A stretch of 64,000 bases of DNA, taken from positions 1,929,001 to 1,993,000 of the forward strand of contig NC_023137.1 in the NCBI RefSeq assembly GCF_000511385.1, given 5' to 3'. The notes beneath the pieces are model-generated. The model did no database searches, had not been told where the DNA came from, and was given only the letters and a program-made list of their open reading frames with translations. Shown here piece by piece: positions 54,429-61,493 of this stretch. Position 1 is the first letter of the stretch, and each line of letters opens with the position of its first letter. This DNA is from Phaeobacter gallaeciensis DSM 26640 (GTDB taxonomy: Bacteria > Pseudomonadota > Alphaproteobacteria > Rhodobacterales > Rhodobacteraceae). The translations under genes and the position numbers were made by a program.

Positions 54429-55319
54429 ATGCAGCGCGACCCTATCCTAGTTGTTGACCGCGACACCGGCGAAACCTTTGAGGAGGTGGTGCTGGGCGAA
54501 AAATGGATCCGCTGGGCCTATCAGAACGCCAGCGCGAAACCGGTGGAAAAACTGCTGTTCCGCTCGGCCCTGATCAGCCGGTTGATGGGCGCGTGGTTCG
54601 ACTCGCGGTTCTCCAGGGGCAAGATCAGCGCCGTGATCGAGGATCTTTCCATCGACATGAGCGAAGCTACGCGACAGGCTGATAAATATAATACATTCAA
54701 TGACTTTTTCGCACGCAACCTGAGACCTGAGGCGCGGCCTTTTGATCCTTCCCCCAGCGTGATTGCCAGCCCCGCAGACGGCCGCGTGTTGGTGTTTCCC
54801 GAACTGACGGAGGACGTCTTTGTCCCCATAAAGGGTCATCCGATGTCCATTCGCACCATGCTGCCCGGCATCGCGGATCGGTTCATCGGTGGCGCGCTGG
54901 CCATCGTGCGGCTCTGTCCTGCGGATTATCACCGCTATCATTTCCCCGCCTCCGGTCGGATCAGCGCCGCAAAGGACCTGCCCGGCGCGCTCCATTCGGT
55001 GAACCCGATTGCACTGGGCGCCGGGCCGGATGTCTTTGGCGAGAACAAACGCAGCTGGACCCTGATCGACACGGACACCATTGGCAGCTACGCCTTTGTC
55101 GAAGTGGGCGCCTTTGGCGTCGGCTCCATCATCAACACCCGCACCTCAGGCGCGGTCGAGAAGATGGACGAAAAGGGCTACTTCAAATTTGGCGGCTCCA
55201 CGGTCGTGGTGGTGTTCGAACCGGGCCGCGTGCAGTTCAGCGACGATCTGGTCGCCAACAGCGCCAAGGGTCGCGAGACATTGGTGAAAGTCGGCCAGCC
55301 GCTGGCCACAGCTATCTGA
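54429..55319 (+). CDS. psd: Phosphatidylserine decarboxylase proenzyme
   Basis: A 296-residue membrane-associated enzyme producing phosphatidylethanolamine. The catalytic triad pieces are visible: Asp in ASPADGRVLVF, His in CPADYHRYHFPASG, and the self-cleaving Ser in YFKFGGSTVVVVF (FGGST in place of the LGST motif), which becomes the pyruvoyl group. VNPIALGAGPDVFGENKRS is also family-typical. An earlier in-frame start at 54387 is open but unsupported; the ribosome site is weak. Convergent with the thioesterase gene, with only 18 bp between stops. Confidence 0.93.
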   Translation: MQRDPILVVDRDTGETFEEVVLGEKWIRWAYQNASAKPVEKLLFRSALISRLMGAWFDSRFSRGKISAVIEDLSIDMSEATRQADKYNTFNDFFARNLRPEARPFDPSPSVIASPADGRVLVFPELTEDVFVPIKGHPMSIRTMLPGIADRFIGGALAIVRLCPADYHRYHFPASGRISAAKDLPGALHSVNPIALGAGPDVFGENKRSWTLIDTDTIGSYAFVEVGAFGVGSIINTRTSGAVEKMDEKGYFKFGGSTVVVVFEPGRVQFSDDLVANSAKGRETLVKVGQPLATAI

Positions 55320-55337
55320 CGTCTATCGCTCAAGTGC

Positions 55338-55760
55338 CTATCGTTCTGGCGGGATCGCATAGGTCATGGTGGAGCGTGCCACCGGCCGCGGGTCCCCTTC
55401 CGAAAACAACAGCACATCGCCCACCGCAAGCTGGCGACCCAATTTCAACAGCTTGCCCTCCGCCACCAGAGGGATGCCGCCAACCGGCTTGCGCATGAAA
55501 TCAAAAGAGGCATTGGTGGTTACTGCCAGCGCCTTGCGTCCCAGCCGCGACAGAACCAGCGCATAAACCGTGACATCCGCGAGTCCAAACATTGATGGGC
55601 CGGAGATTGTCCCGCCTGGGCGCAGGTGGCGTTCATCCACCAGAAGCCGCATGGTGATACCCTCTTCATCCAACCGGTCGATTGCAAAGTCATTGGCCAC
55701 CTCTGCAAAGACCTCATGCAGATAGGCATCCAATCCTTCAGCATCAAAAGCCAGCCCCAT
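55338..55760 (-). CDS. PaaI-like hotdog thioesterase
   Basis: 140 residues. The core RHLRPGGTISGPSMFGLADVTVYALVLSRLG (about residues 45-75) matches the acyl-CoA thioesterase family (HxxPxGxxxGG...ADxA variant), followed by NASFDFMRKPVGGIPLVAEGKLLKLGRQLAVGDVLLFSEG. It would hydrolyse a medium or aryl acyl-CoA. Divergent from the enoyl-CoA hydratase across 135 bp, so the two may share regulation. Confidence 0.9.
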   Translation of the reverse strand: MGLAFDAEGLDAYLHEVFAEVANDFAIDRLDEEGITMRLLVDERHLRPGGTISGPSMFGLADVTVYALVLSRLGRKALAVTTNASFDFMRKPVGGIPLVAEGKLLKLGRQLAVGDVLLFSEGDPRPVARSTMTYAIPPER

Positions 55761-55895
55761 GCTCGTCCCTCTCCGTCGTTGTCCGCGTTCTTAACAGCCC
55801 CTGCGAGCCGATGTCGCATGGGACGATGGCGCAAACCGGCTCCCCCCTTTGTGCAACTTGGTCTAACGTGGCCTCAATCCGGGGAGGGACACAAG

Positions 55896-56684
55896 ATGAC
55901 AATTTTGGAACGTCACGACAGCAACGGCATCGCCACGCTCTATCTCAACGCGCCTGAGCGGCTGAATGCGCTCTCTGATGCGATGCTGGCCGCCTTGCAG
56001 GCGCAGATCGACAGCCTGCGAAACGACCGCGAAACCCGCGTGGTGATCATCGCCGGGCGGGGTAAGGCATTTTGCGCCGGTCATGATCTGCGCGAGATGA
56101 CCGCGGGCCGTCAGGCAGAAGATGGCGGGCAGGCCTATTTTGCCGATCTCTTCAATCGCTGCACCAAGGTCATGCTGGGATTGCAACAGATCCCGCAGCC
56201 AGTGATCGCACAGGTCCACGGCATCGCCACCGCAGCTGGCTGCCAACTGGTCGCCTCCTGCGACATGGCAGTGGCAGCCGAGGATACGCGGTTCGGGGTT
56301 AATGGCGTCAATATCGGCCTGTTTTGTTCCACTCCGATGGTGGCGCTGACCCGGAATATCAGCCGCAAACACGCGTTTGAGATGCTGACCACCGGGGACT
56401 TCATCAACGCGGCGCGCGCCGAGGAGCTGGGGCTGATCAACCGTGTCGCCGCGCCTGAGGATCTGGAACAGACCACAGATGTCCTCGCCCAAACCGTTGC
56501 CGACAAGCTCGGCGCCGCCGTCAAGATCGGCAAACGCGCGTTTTATGACCAGGTTCAGCTGTCCACCGCCGAGGCCTACGCCCATACCGGCGCGGTCATG
56601 GTCGAAAATCTGATGCTGGGTGACACCATCGAAGGCATTGATGCCTTCCTCGAAAAACGCGACCCGAACTGGAAAAATCGCTGA
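55896..56684 (+). CDS. Enoyl-CoA hydratase/isomerase family protein
   Basis: 262 residues of the crotonase fold. Oxyanion-hole segments: GRGKAFCAGHDLREM (about 57-71) and VHGIATAAGCQLVASCDMAVAAEDTRFGVNGVNIGLFCSTPMVALTRNI (about 107-155). The NIGLFCST block, lacking the usual catalytic Glu at the second position, resembles the ECHDC3-like group, so hydratase activity is uncertain. I chose ATG 55896 because GGGGAGGG precedes it; the frame is open far upstream but overlaps the divergent thioesterase. Confidence 0.92.
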   Translation: MTILERHDSNGIATLYLNAPERLNALSDAMLAALQAQIDSLRNDRETRVVIIAGRGKAFCAGHDLREMTAGRQAEDGGQAYFADLFNRCTKVMLGLQQIPQPVIAQVHGIATAAGCQLVASCDMAVAAEDTRFGVNGVNIGLFCSTPMVALTRNISRKHAFEMLTTGDFINAARAEELGLINRVAAPEDLEQTTDVLAQTVADKLGAAVKIGKRAFYDQVQLSTAEAYAHTGAVMVENLMLGDTIEGIDAFLEKRDPNWKNR

Positions 56685-56834
56685 TCCGCTTAAAAAGTTT
56701 AAAAGACGTCGAAAATTTTAGTCTTTGTTTACGATTGGCGATTTATTGTTTCCATGTCGGGTCTTTCAAACAAGGCAAGATCATGGCAAAGATTGGGCAG
56801 GGCTTGTGAGACACGGTCACAAACCCCGGCACAA

Positions 56835-56984
56835 TTAGGGTCGCTGATGCGGACCGTCCCTCCACCGGGTCTCTCCCCCGGCCAGACAGTTCCCCAGCGA
56901 CCCCAATACTCCTCCCGCTTAGACCAATCGACATTGCGACTGATGGCGTTGGGCTAACACAGACCCCCAAAACGCCAGTTTTTC
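56835..56984 (+). ncRNA. Candidate structured RNA or leader in the gap before trmFO
   Basis: The gap 56685-57051 has no convincing gene. A long rod can form: GGGTCGCTG (56839-56847) pairs perfectly with CAGCGACCC (56896-56904) and extends outward with ATT/AAT. Inside, GGAC/GTTCC-type pairing and a CCGGG/CCCGG apical stem continue it. To the right, GGCGTT (56945-56950) pairs with AACGCC (56971-56976), followed by GTTTTT, a terminator-like element on the + strand. This is compatible with a small RNA of roughly 150-230 bases, but no family was recognised and no promoter is clear. Confidence 0.3.
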
Positions 56985-57016
56985 GCACCGATCAGCACAA
57001 GCCGCACCGCGCAATA

Positions 57017-57051
57017 TTGCGTGACGGCCCCAGCTGCCCTATGTGGCGGGC
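57017..57051 (+). promoter_or_regulatory. trmFO promoter, leaderless type
   Basis: TTGCGT (57017-57022), 17-bp spacer, TATGTG (57040-57045), six bases, then ATG 57052. It is almost the same as the guaA promoter, including the CTGCCCTATG block. Predicted transcription start is at the start codon. Confidence 0.55.
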
Positions 57052-58395
57052 ATGACAAAAACATTGCATATCGTGGGCGGCGGCATGGCCGGCTCAGAGG
57101 CCGCATGGCAGGCCGCACATATGGGCGTAGACGTGGTGCTGCATGAAATGCGCCCCAAGGTGGAGACTTTTGCCCATCAAACCGGCAATCTGGGGGAGAT
57201 GGTCTGTTCCAACTCCTTCCGTTCGGACGATGATGAGCAGAACGCCGTAGGCCTGTTGCATTGGGAGATGCGGGCGGCAAACGGCCTGATCATGTCCACC
57301 GCAGAGCAGCATCGCCTGCCCGCCGGGGGCGCATTGGCTGTGGACCGTGAACCCTTTGCCGAAACCGTGACGGCCCGGCTGAAAGCCCTGCCGAATGTCA
57401 CCGTTTCCTACGAGGAAATCACTGACCTGCCCACGGACGGCCACTGGATCTTTGCCACCGGTCCGCTGACCTCCGCCAGCCTGGGTCAGGCCATTCAACG
57501 GGAAACCGGCGCTGAGGCACTGGCCTTCTTCGATGCCATCGCGCCGATCATCTACGCTGAGAGCATCGACATGTCGAAGGCCTGGATGCAGTCGCGCTAT
57601 GACAAGGGCGAGACCGAGGAAGAGCGCACAGCCTATCTCAACTGCCCGATGGACAAGGATCAGTACGAGGCCTTCATCGACGCGTTGTTGGCTGCTGATA
57701 AAACCGAGTTCCACGAGGGCGAGACCGTCGGCTATTTCGACGGCTGCCTGCCGATCGAGGTGATGGCTGAACGCGGCCGCGAAACCCTGCGTCACGGCCC
57801 GATGAAGCCCGTCGGCCTGACCAATCCGCATCAGCCAGAGGTCAAGGCCCATGCCGTTGTCCAGCTGCGTCGCGACAATGCGCTGGGGACGCTGTTCAAC
57901 ATCGTCGGCTTCCAGACCAAAATGAAATACGGCGCTCAAACAGAGGTGCTGCGGATGATTCCGGGGCTGGAAAACGCCAGCTTTGCCCGCCTCGGCGGTA
58001 TTCACCGCAACACGTTCCTCAACTCGCCCACGCTTCTGGACAATCAGATGCGGCTGAAATCGAAACCCCATTTGCGCTTTGCCGGTCAGATCACCGGGGT
58101 TGAGGGCTATGTCGAAAGTGCTGCGATGGGTTTGCTAGCGGGGCGGATGGCAGCGGCAGAGATCCTCGGCCAGGATCTGCCAGAGGTGCCACAAGAAAGC
58201 GCCATGGGTGCCCTGATCCACCACATCACCGGCGGGGCTGAGGCGAAGACTTTCCAGCCGATGAACGTGAACTTCGGCCTGTTCCAACCGGTCGACGGCC
58301 TCAAGGGCGGCCGCCGTGGCCGCAAGGACCGTTACAAGGCCTATACCGACCGTGCCAAAGTCGCCTGGCAGGAATGGCTGGCAAACTTTTCCTAG
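57052..58395 (+). CDS. trmFO: Folate-dependent tRNA m5U54 methyltransferase TrmFO
   Basis: 447 residues; FAD and methylene-THF dependent, makes ribothymidine at tRNA position 54. FAD-binding [17 protein letters not shown] (residues 5-21), [23 protein letters not shown] with the catalytic Cys region (about 52-74), [29 protein letters not shown] (about 226) and [24 protein letters not shown] (about 345). I chose ATG 57052; an in-frame GTG three codons upstream exists. There is no Shine-Dalgarno, which fits the leaderless promoter. Confidence 0.96.
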   Translation: MTKTLHIVGGGMAGSEAAWQAAHMGVDVVLHEMRPKVETFAHQTGNLGEMVCSNSFRSDDDEQNAVGLLHWEMRAANGLIMSTAEQHRLPAGGALAVDREPFAETVTARLKALPNVTVSYEEITDLPTDGHWIFATGPLTSASLGQAIQRETGAEALAFFDAIAPIIYAESIDMSKAWMQSRYDKGETEEERTAYLNCPMDKDQYEAFIDALLAADKTEFHEGETVGYFDGCLPIEVMAERGRETLRHGPMKPVGLTNPHQPEVKAHAVVQLRRDNALGTLFNIVGFQTKMKYGAQTEVLRMIPGLENASFARLGGIHRNTFLNSPTLLDNQMRLKSKPHLRFAGQITGVEGYVESAAMGLLAGRMAAAEILGQDLPEVPQESAMGALIHHITGGAEAKTFQPMNVNFGLFQPVDGLKGGRRGRKDRYKAYTDRAKVAWQEWLANFS

Positions 58396-58428
58396 ACGGG
58401 TCGCAGCCGCTGCGCCTAAGCTGATGCC

Positions 58429-59043
58429 ATGAGCGACAAATTTCTCGACAAGGCCTATGGCCTTGAAACCCCGGAAGCGACCCTGGATCACTACAACCAA
58501 TGGGCCGCTTCCTATGACGCCGAGATTGCTGACAATGGCTATGCAACCCCGGGACGGATTGCCGCAGCACTGGCAGAGGTCCAGCCGGACATGAGCGAAC
58601 CGGTGCTGGATTTCGGCTGCGGCACGGGCCTTTCGGGGCTCGCACTGCGGCGTCAGGGGTTTGAGATTGTCGACGGGATGGACCCCTCTGCCGATATGCT
58701 GGATCAGGCCCGCAGCAAGTCGGCCTATCGCAAGCTCACAGCCATCAGCGTAAGTGACAGCGCGCCGATCCCGCGCGGCAGCTACCGGCGGATCACCGGC
58801 TGCGGCGTGCTAGGCACCGGTGCCGCCCCGCCGGAGGTTTTCGACATGATCCTCCACGCTCTGCCTCGCGGCGGATTATTTGCGTTTTCTTATAATGATC
58901 ACGCATTGGCGGATCCCGCCTATACCGGAAAACTCATCGAATGGGTTGACGTTGGTGCTGCAAGATTGCTCTTTCAGGAACATGGCGACCACCTCCCCGG
59001 TATCAACCTTAAGTCTACCGTATATGTGATTGAGAAAGCGTGA
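58429..59043 (+). CDS. Class I SAM-dependent methyltransferase
   Basis: 204 residues. Motif I is VLDFGCGTGLSGLALRRQGFEIVDGMDPSADMLDQAR (about 63-99), with an N-terminal YNQWAASYDAEIADNGYATP typical of small-molecule or tRNA-wobble-like methyltransferases. The acceptor is unknown. 33 bp after trmFO, and its stop overlaps the gluQ GTG start, so the three form an operon centred on tRNA modification; a tRNA-related substrate is possible. Confidence 0.88.
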   Translation: MSDKFLDKAYGLETPEATLDHYNQWAASYDAEIADNGYATPGRIAAALAEVQPDMSEPVLDFGCGTGLSGLALRRQGFEIVDGMDPSADMLDQARSKSAYRKLTAISVSDSAPIPRGSYRRITGCGVLGTGAAPPEVFDMILHALPRGGLFAFSYNDHALADPAYTGKLIEWVDVGAARLLFQEHGDHLPGINLKSTVYVIEKA

Positions 59044-59915
59044 CATTCACCACCCGTTTTGCGCCCTCGCCAACCGGACCACTGCACCTCGGCCACGCCT
59101 ATTCCGCGCTATTGGCGCAGGATATGGCTGCTATGGCAGGCGGCAAATTCCTGTTGCGGATCGAGGATATCGACATCTCTCGGTCACGGTCCGAGTGGGA
59201 ACAGCAGATCTATGATGATCTGCGCTGGCTGGGCCTTAGCTGGCCTGAACCTGTCCTGCGCCAGTCAGAGCGACTGCCCCGCTACCGGGCCGCCTTGGAC
59301 CAACTCACCGCCATGGGTCTCACCTACCCCTGCCGCTGCAATCGCCGCGACATAGAGGCCGCCGTCGGCGCTCCGCAAGAGGGCGTGCCGCAATTCGGCC
59401 CCGACGGACGTATCTACCCCGGCACCTGCAGGAGCCGCCCGATGACGGACGCGGGTCCCAATGATGTGATCCGCCTCAATATGGGAAAAGCCCTCGCTGC
59501 CACGCCCCTCCGGTCCTTTATTGAGACAGGCAAGACCTATGAAGGTCTGCATCCGCTGGACCCCGATCAACTGCGCCAAGCGGTCGGCGACATCATTCTG
59601 GTGCGCCGCGGCATGGGCAGCGCCTATCACCTTTCCGTGGTGGTGGATGACGCCGATCAAGCCATCAGCCATGTGGTCCGGGGCGAAGACCTATTCGAAG
59701 CGACACAGATACATGTGCTGCTACAGGCGCTGCTTGGCCTGCCTACGCCAACATATCACCACCACCATCTGATCCGTGATGATCAAGGCAAGCGCCTTGC
59801 CAAGCGTGATGATGCCCGCGCCATCGCCAAATACCGCGCCGAAGGCGTAACAGCGCAAGAGATCCGCGCCATGGTTGGCCTCGGCCACGCCAGCCCTGCC
59901 CCATCTTCTGGCTAA
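59040..59915 (+). CDS. gluQ: Glutamyl-queuosine tRNA(Asp) synthetase
   Basis: 291 residues, a truncated glutamyl-tRNA synthetase lacking the anticodon-binding domain. It attaches glutamate to the queuosine of tRNA(Asp). HIGH-type motif in FAPSPTGPLHLGHAYSALLAQDMA (residues 6-29), KMSKS-like GKRLAKRDDARAI (about 254), RIEDID and a CRC...C segment (YPCRCNRRD, YPGTCRSR) for zinc. The start is GTG 59040, overlapping the previous stop as GTGA. Its last residues (PSSG) are encoded within the 32-bp intergenic repeat. Confidence 0.95.
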   Translation: MTFTTRFAPSPTGPLHLGHAYSALLAQDMAAMAGGKFLLRIEDIDISRSRSEWEQQIYDDLRWLGLSWPEPVLRQSERLPRYRAALDQLTAMGLTYPCRCNRRDIEAAVGAPQEGVPQFGPDGRIYPGTCRSRPMTDAGPNDVIRLNMGKALAATPLRSFIETGKTYEGLHPLDPDQLRQAVGDIILVRRGMGSAYHLSVVVDDADQAISHVVRGEDLFEATQIHVLLQALLGLPTPTYHHHHLIRDDQGKRLAKRDDARAIAKYRAEGVTAQEIRAMVGLGHASPAPSSG

Positions 59916-59934
59916 AAATATCCCCGCCGGAGGC
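59903..59934 (+). repeat. 32-bp intergenic repeat, copy 2
   Basis: 31 of 32 bases match 10324-10355. It overlaps the last codons and the TAA stop of gluQ, which means the repeat supplied the present C-terminus of the protein. Confidence 0.8.
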
Positions 59935-59952
59935 ACGGCCCCTCGGGGCCGT
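59935..59952. terminator. GC-rich hairpin following repeat copy 2
   Basis: ACGGCCCC (59935-59942), two-base centre, GGGGCCGT (59945-59952). There is no T-run. It lies between the convergent gluQ and hisI genes and occupies the same relative position as the palindrome after copy 1. Confidence 0.45.
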
Positions 59953-59983
59953 CCACAGCGCGTGGCGCCACGCAGGCCAGTAT

Positions 59984-60343
59984 TCAGGCCATAGGCTTCA
60001 TCAGCTCGATCTCTTCCCCGTCCCGCACCGCAGTATAGAAACAGGTCCGTCGGTTGGTGTGGCAGGCCGCTCCGGTCTGACGCACCACCGCCAATAGGCA
60101 ATCGCGGTCGCAATCCACCCGCAGGTCCACCAGTTCCTGGACATGGCCGGAGCTTTCTCCCTTGATCCAGAAGGACTGACGCGAGCGTGACCAATAGGTA
60201 ACCCTGCCACTCTCCAGCGTCTTCATCACCGCCTCAGCATTCATCCAGGCCATCATCAGGACCTCGCCGCTGTCTTCCTCCTGCGCAATGCAGGGGATCA
60301 GACCGGCCTCATTATACTTTAGGCTAAGAGGATCAAACGACAT
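59984..60343 (-). CDS. hisI: Phosphoribosyl-AMP cyclohydrolase
   Basis: A 119-residue enzyme of histidine synthesis, standalone (not fused to HisE). Motifs: GEVLMMAWMNAEAVMKTLESGRVTYWSRSRQSFWIKGESSGHVQ (about 27-70), then DCDRDCLLAVVRQTGAACHTNRRTCFY with the metal-binding Asp and Cys residues (about 77-103). I chose ATG 60343 over 60361 because AAGG is better placed and the six extra residues are atypical. Divergent from the scaffold gene across 77 bp. Confidence 0.95.
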   Translation of the reverse strand: MSFDPLSLKYNEAGLIPCIAQEEDSGEVLMMAWMNAEAVMKTLESGRVTYWSRSRQSFWIKGESSGHVQELVDLRVDCDRDCLLAVVRQTGAACHTNRRTCFYTAVRDGEEIELMKPMA

Positions 60344-60420
60344 GGCAAAAACCTTTTGCATCTGGGAACTGGCCCCCTATGTATTGGGAACAGCGCGTAA
60401 GGGAAAGCCCGAGGTACCCA

Positions 60421-60873
60421 ATGTCCGGCGAGACCGATCTGATAAAACTCTACTCCGCACGGATCTTGGCGCTGGCCGCCGATATTCCGCATCTGGAGCG
60501 CCTTGAATCCCCGGATGTGACGGTGAAAAAACGCTCCCCCCTCTGTGGCTCGACGGTGACGGTGGATCTTCAGATCAAGGATGGCGCAATTGCCGCCTTC
60601 GGTCAGGACGTCAAAGCCTGCGCACTGGGTCAGGCCTCCGCCGCGGTGGTCGGCGAGGTCATCCTTGGCCGTACCCTGCCTGAGGTCGAGTGCGCGCGTC
60701 AGCAACTGAAGGCAATGCTAACGGAGGATGGCCTGGTCCCGGATGCGCCCTTCGACGGGTTTGAGGTACTGATCCCCGCGCGGGAGTTCAAGAACCGCCA
60801 CGCCTCGATCCTGCTGGCGCTGGATGCCACCTATGAGGCGATGCAGACCCATCAGGAACAGACCTGCGCCTAA
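60421..60873 (+). CDS. IscU/SufU-like iron-sulfur scaffold protein
   Basis: 150 residues of the NifU-N/IscU fold. The three ligand cysteines occur in the usual spacing: SPLCGSTVTVDLQ (about 41), KACALGQASAAVVGE (about 66) and EVECARQQL (about 89). The C-terminal part (FEVLIPAREFKNRHASILLALDATYEAM) is typical of the alphaproteobacterial SUF-associated form. A GAGG seven bases before ATG 60421 decides the start. It sits away from other Fe-S genes in this window. The 306-bp gap downstream (60874-61179) holds only the terminator of the small minus-strand gene and GC-rich dyads. Confidence 0.88.
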   Translation: MSGETDLIKLYSARILALAADIPHLERLESPDVTVKKRSPLCGSTVTVDLQIKDGAIAAFGQDVKACALGQASAAVVGEVILGRTLPEVECARQQLKAMLTEDGLVPDAPFDGFEVLIPAREFKNRHASILLALDATYEAMQTHQEQTCA

Positions 60874-60985
60874 GCGGTCTGCGCTCAAGCCTGACCACTG
60901 CTGACCCGCAAGTATGCTACGTGGCGCCGACGGTCCCGACATCCGCGCGCGGCTGTCGTCGTATCCATAGTCCACGAACCACACC

Positions 60986-61019
60986 AAAAAACCGCCGCAC
61001 ACCCAAAGGGTGGCGGCGG
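60986..61019 (-). terminator. Terminator of the 40-codon membrane-protein gene
   Basis: A 12-bp stem with one bulge (60992-61004 with 61008-61019), three-base loop, and a run of six As (60986-60991) that becomes a U-tail on the minus strand. It can only serve a minus-strand transcript, namely that of 61180-61302. Confidence 0.85.
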
Positions 61020-61179
61020 CAGTATGCTCTCTCATGCGGGACCCGAACGGGACCTGTTGACCTGAGGCAGGTCGGCCAGACCGGCAGGCAAACCGGGCAG
61101 GCTTGGGACAGGCGGCCCCGTCCGGCATAAAGAGTGCGATCAGGAAATCTAAAAACTCACAGCTGGCCGGTCGGTCACA

Positions 61180-61302
61180 TCACAGCAGGCCGGGCAGGTG
61201 CAAACCCGCCACCAGCATCACAACCAGAGCCGCCGCGCCGATGGCGTCCTGCAGCAGTGTCGATTGGGCATTCTGAACAGTCGTCTTGATTTGGGTCATC
61301 AT
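61180..61302 (-). CDS. 40-residue single-pass membrane protein, putative SOS-regulated
   Basis: A small gene with AGGAGG seven bases before the first of two adjacent ATGs. The protein begins MMTQIKTTVQNAQSTLLQ (amphipathic, one Lys). It continues with one hydrophobic helix of about 20 residues (AIGAAALVVMLVAGLHLPGLL) and stops, so it is an inner-membrane peptide with a soluble N-terminal helix. It has its own terminator 160 bp downstream and a LexA-like repeat array 71-116 bp upstream. I recognise no named family, though similar short peptides may exist in Rhodobacteraceae. SOS-induced membrane peptides such as SidA (Caulobacter) or TisB (E. coli) are functional analogies only. Confidence 0.75.
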   Translation of the reverse strand: MMTQIKTTVQNAQSTLLQDAIGAAALVVMLVAGLHLPGLL

Positions 61303-61372
61303 GGTACGTCCTCCTGTCTGTCTTGCTATCGCTCTCTGGCGTTTTGTTGCTTATTTGTTCTCACATTCAGCG

Positions 61373-61418
61373 GAACCTGTAAAGAACTTTATAAGAACAT
61401 TTGCGAACAAGAGGGAAC
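61373..61418 (-). promoter_or_regulatory. LexA-type operator array (five phased GAAC/GTTC repeats)
   Basis: GAAC occurs at 61373, 61384, 61395, 61405 and 61415. The first three are spaced as GAAC-N7-GAAC-N7-GAAC, which on the minus strand is two overlapping copies of the alphaproteobacterial LexA box GTTC-N7-GTTC. The last two have N6 spacing. A TATAAA (minus strand, 61393-61388) lies between half-sites, so LexA binding would block a promoter firing toward the 40-codon gene. Confidence 0.7.
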
Positions 61419-61493
61419 AGAAGACAGAGCAAAGCCACAGAACGCCAGCCGCAAGCCCTACGTTTGCGGCCGTTTCCAGCTCAAAAACAGGTG

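Noticed and set aside
56743..56988. 81-codon minus-strand and 67-codon plus-strand frames upstream of trmFO
   Set aside because: They overlap the structured element, lack ribosome sites and resemble no family.
60718..61128. 136-codon minus-strand frame after the Fe-S scaffold gene
   Set aside because: It crosses the terminator hairpin and the scaffold coding region, with no ribosome site or recognisable domain.
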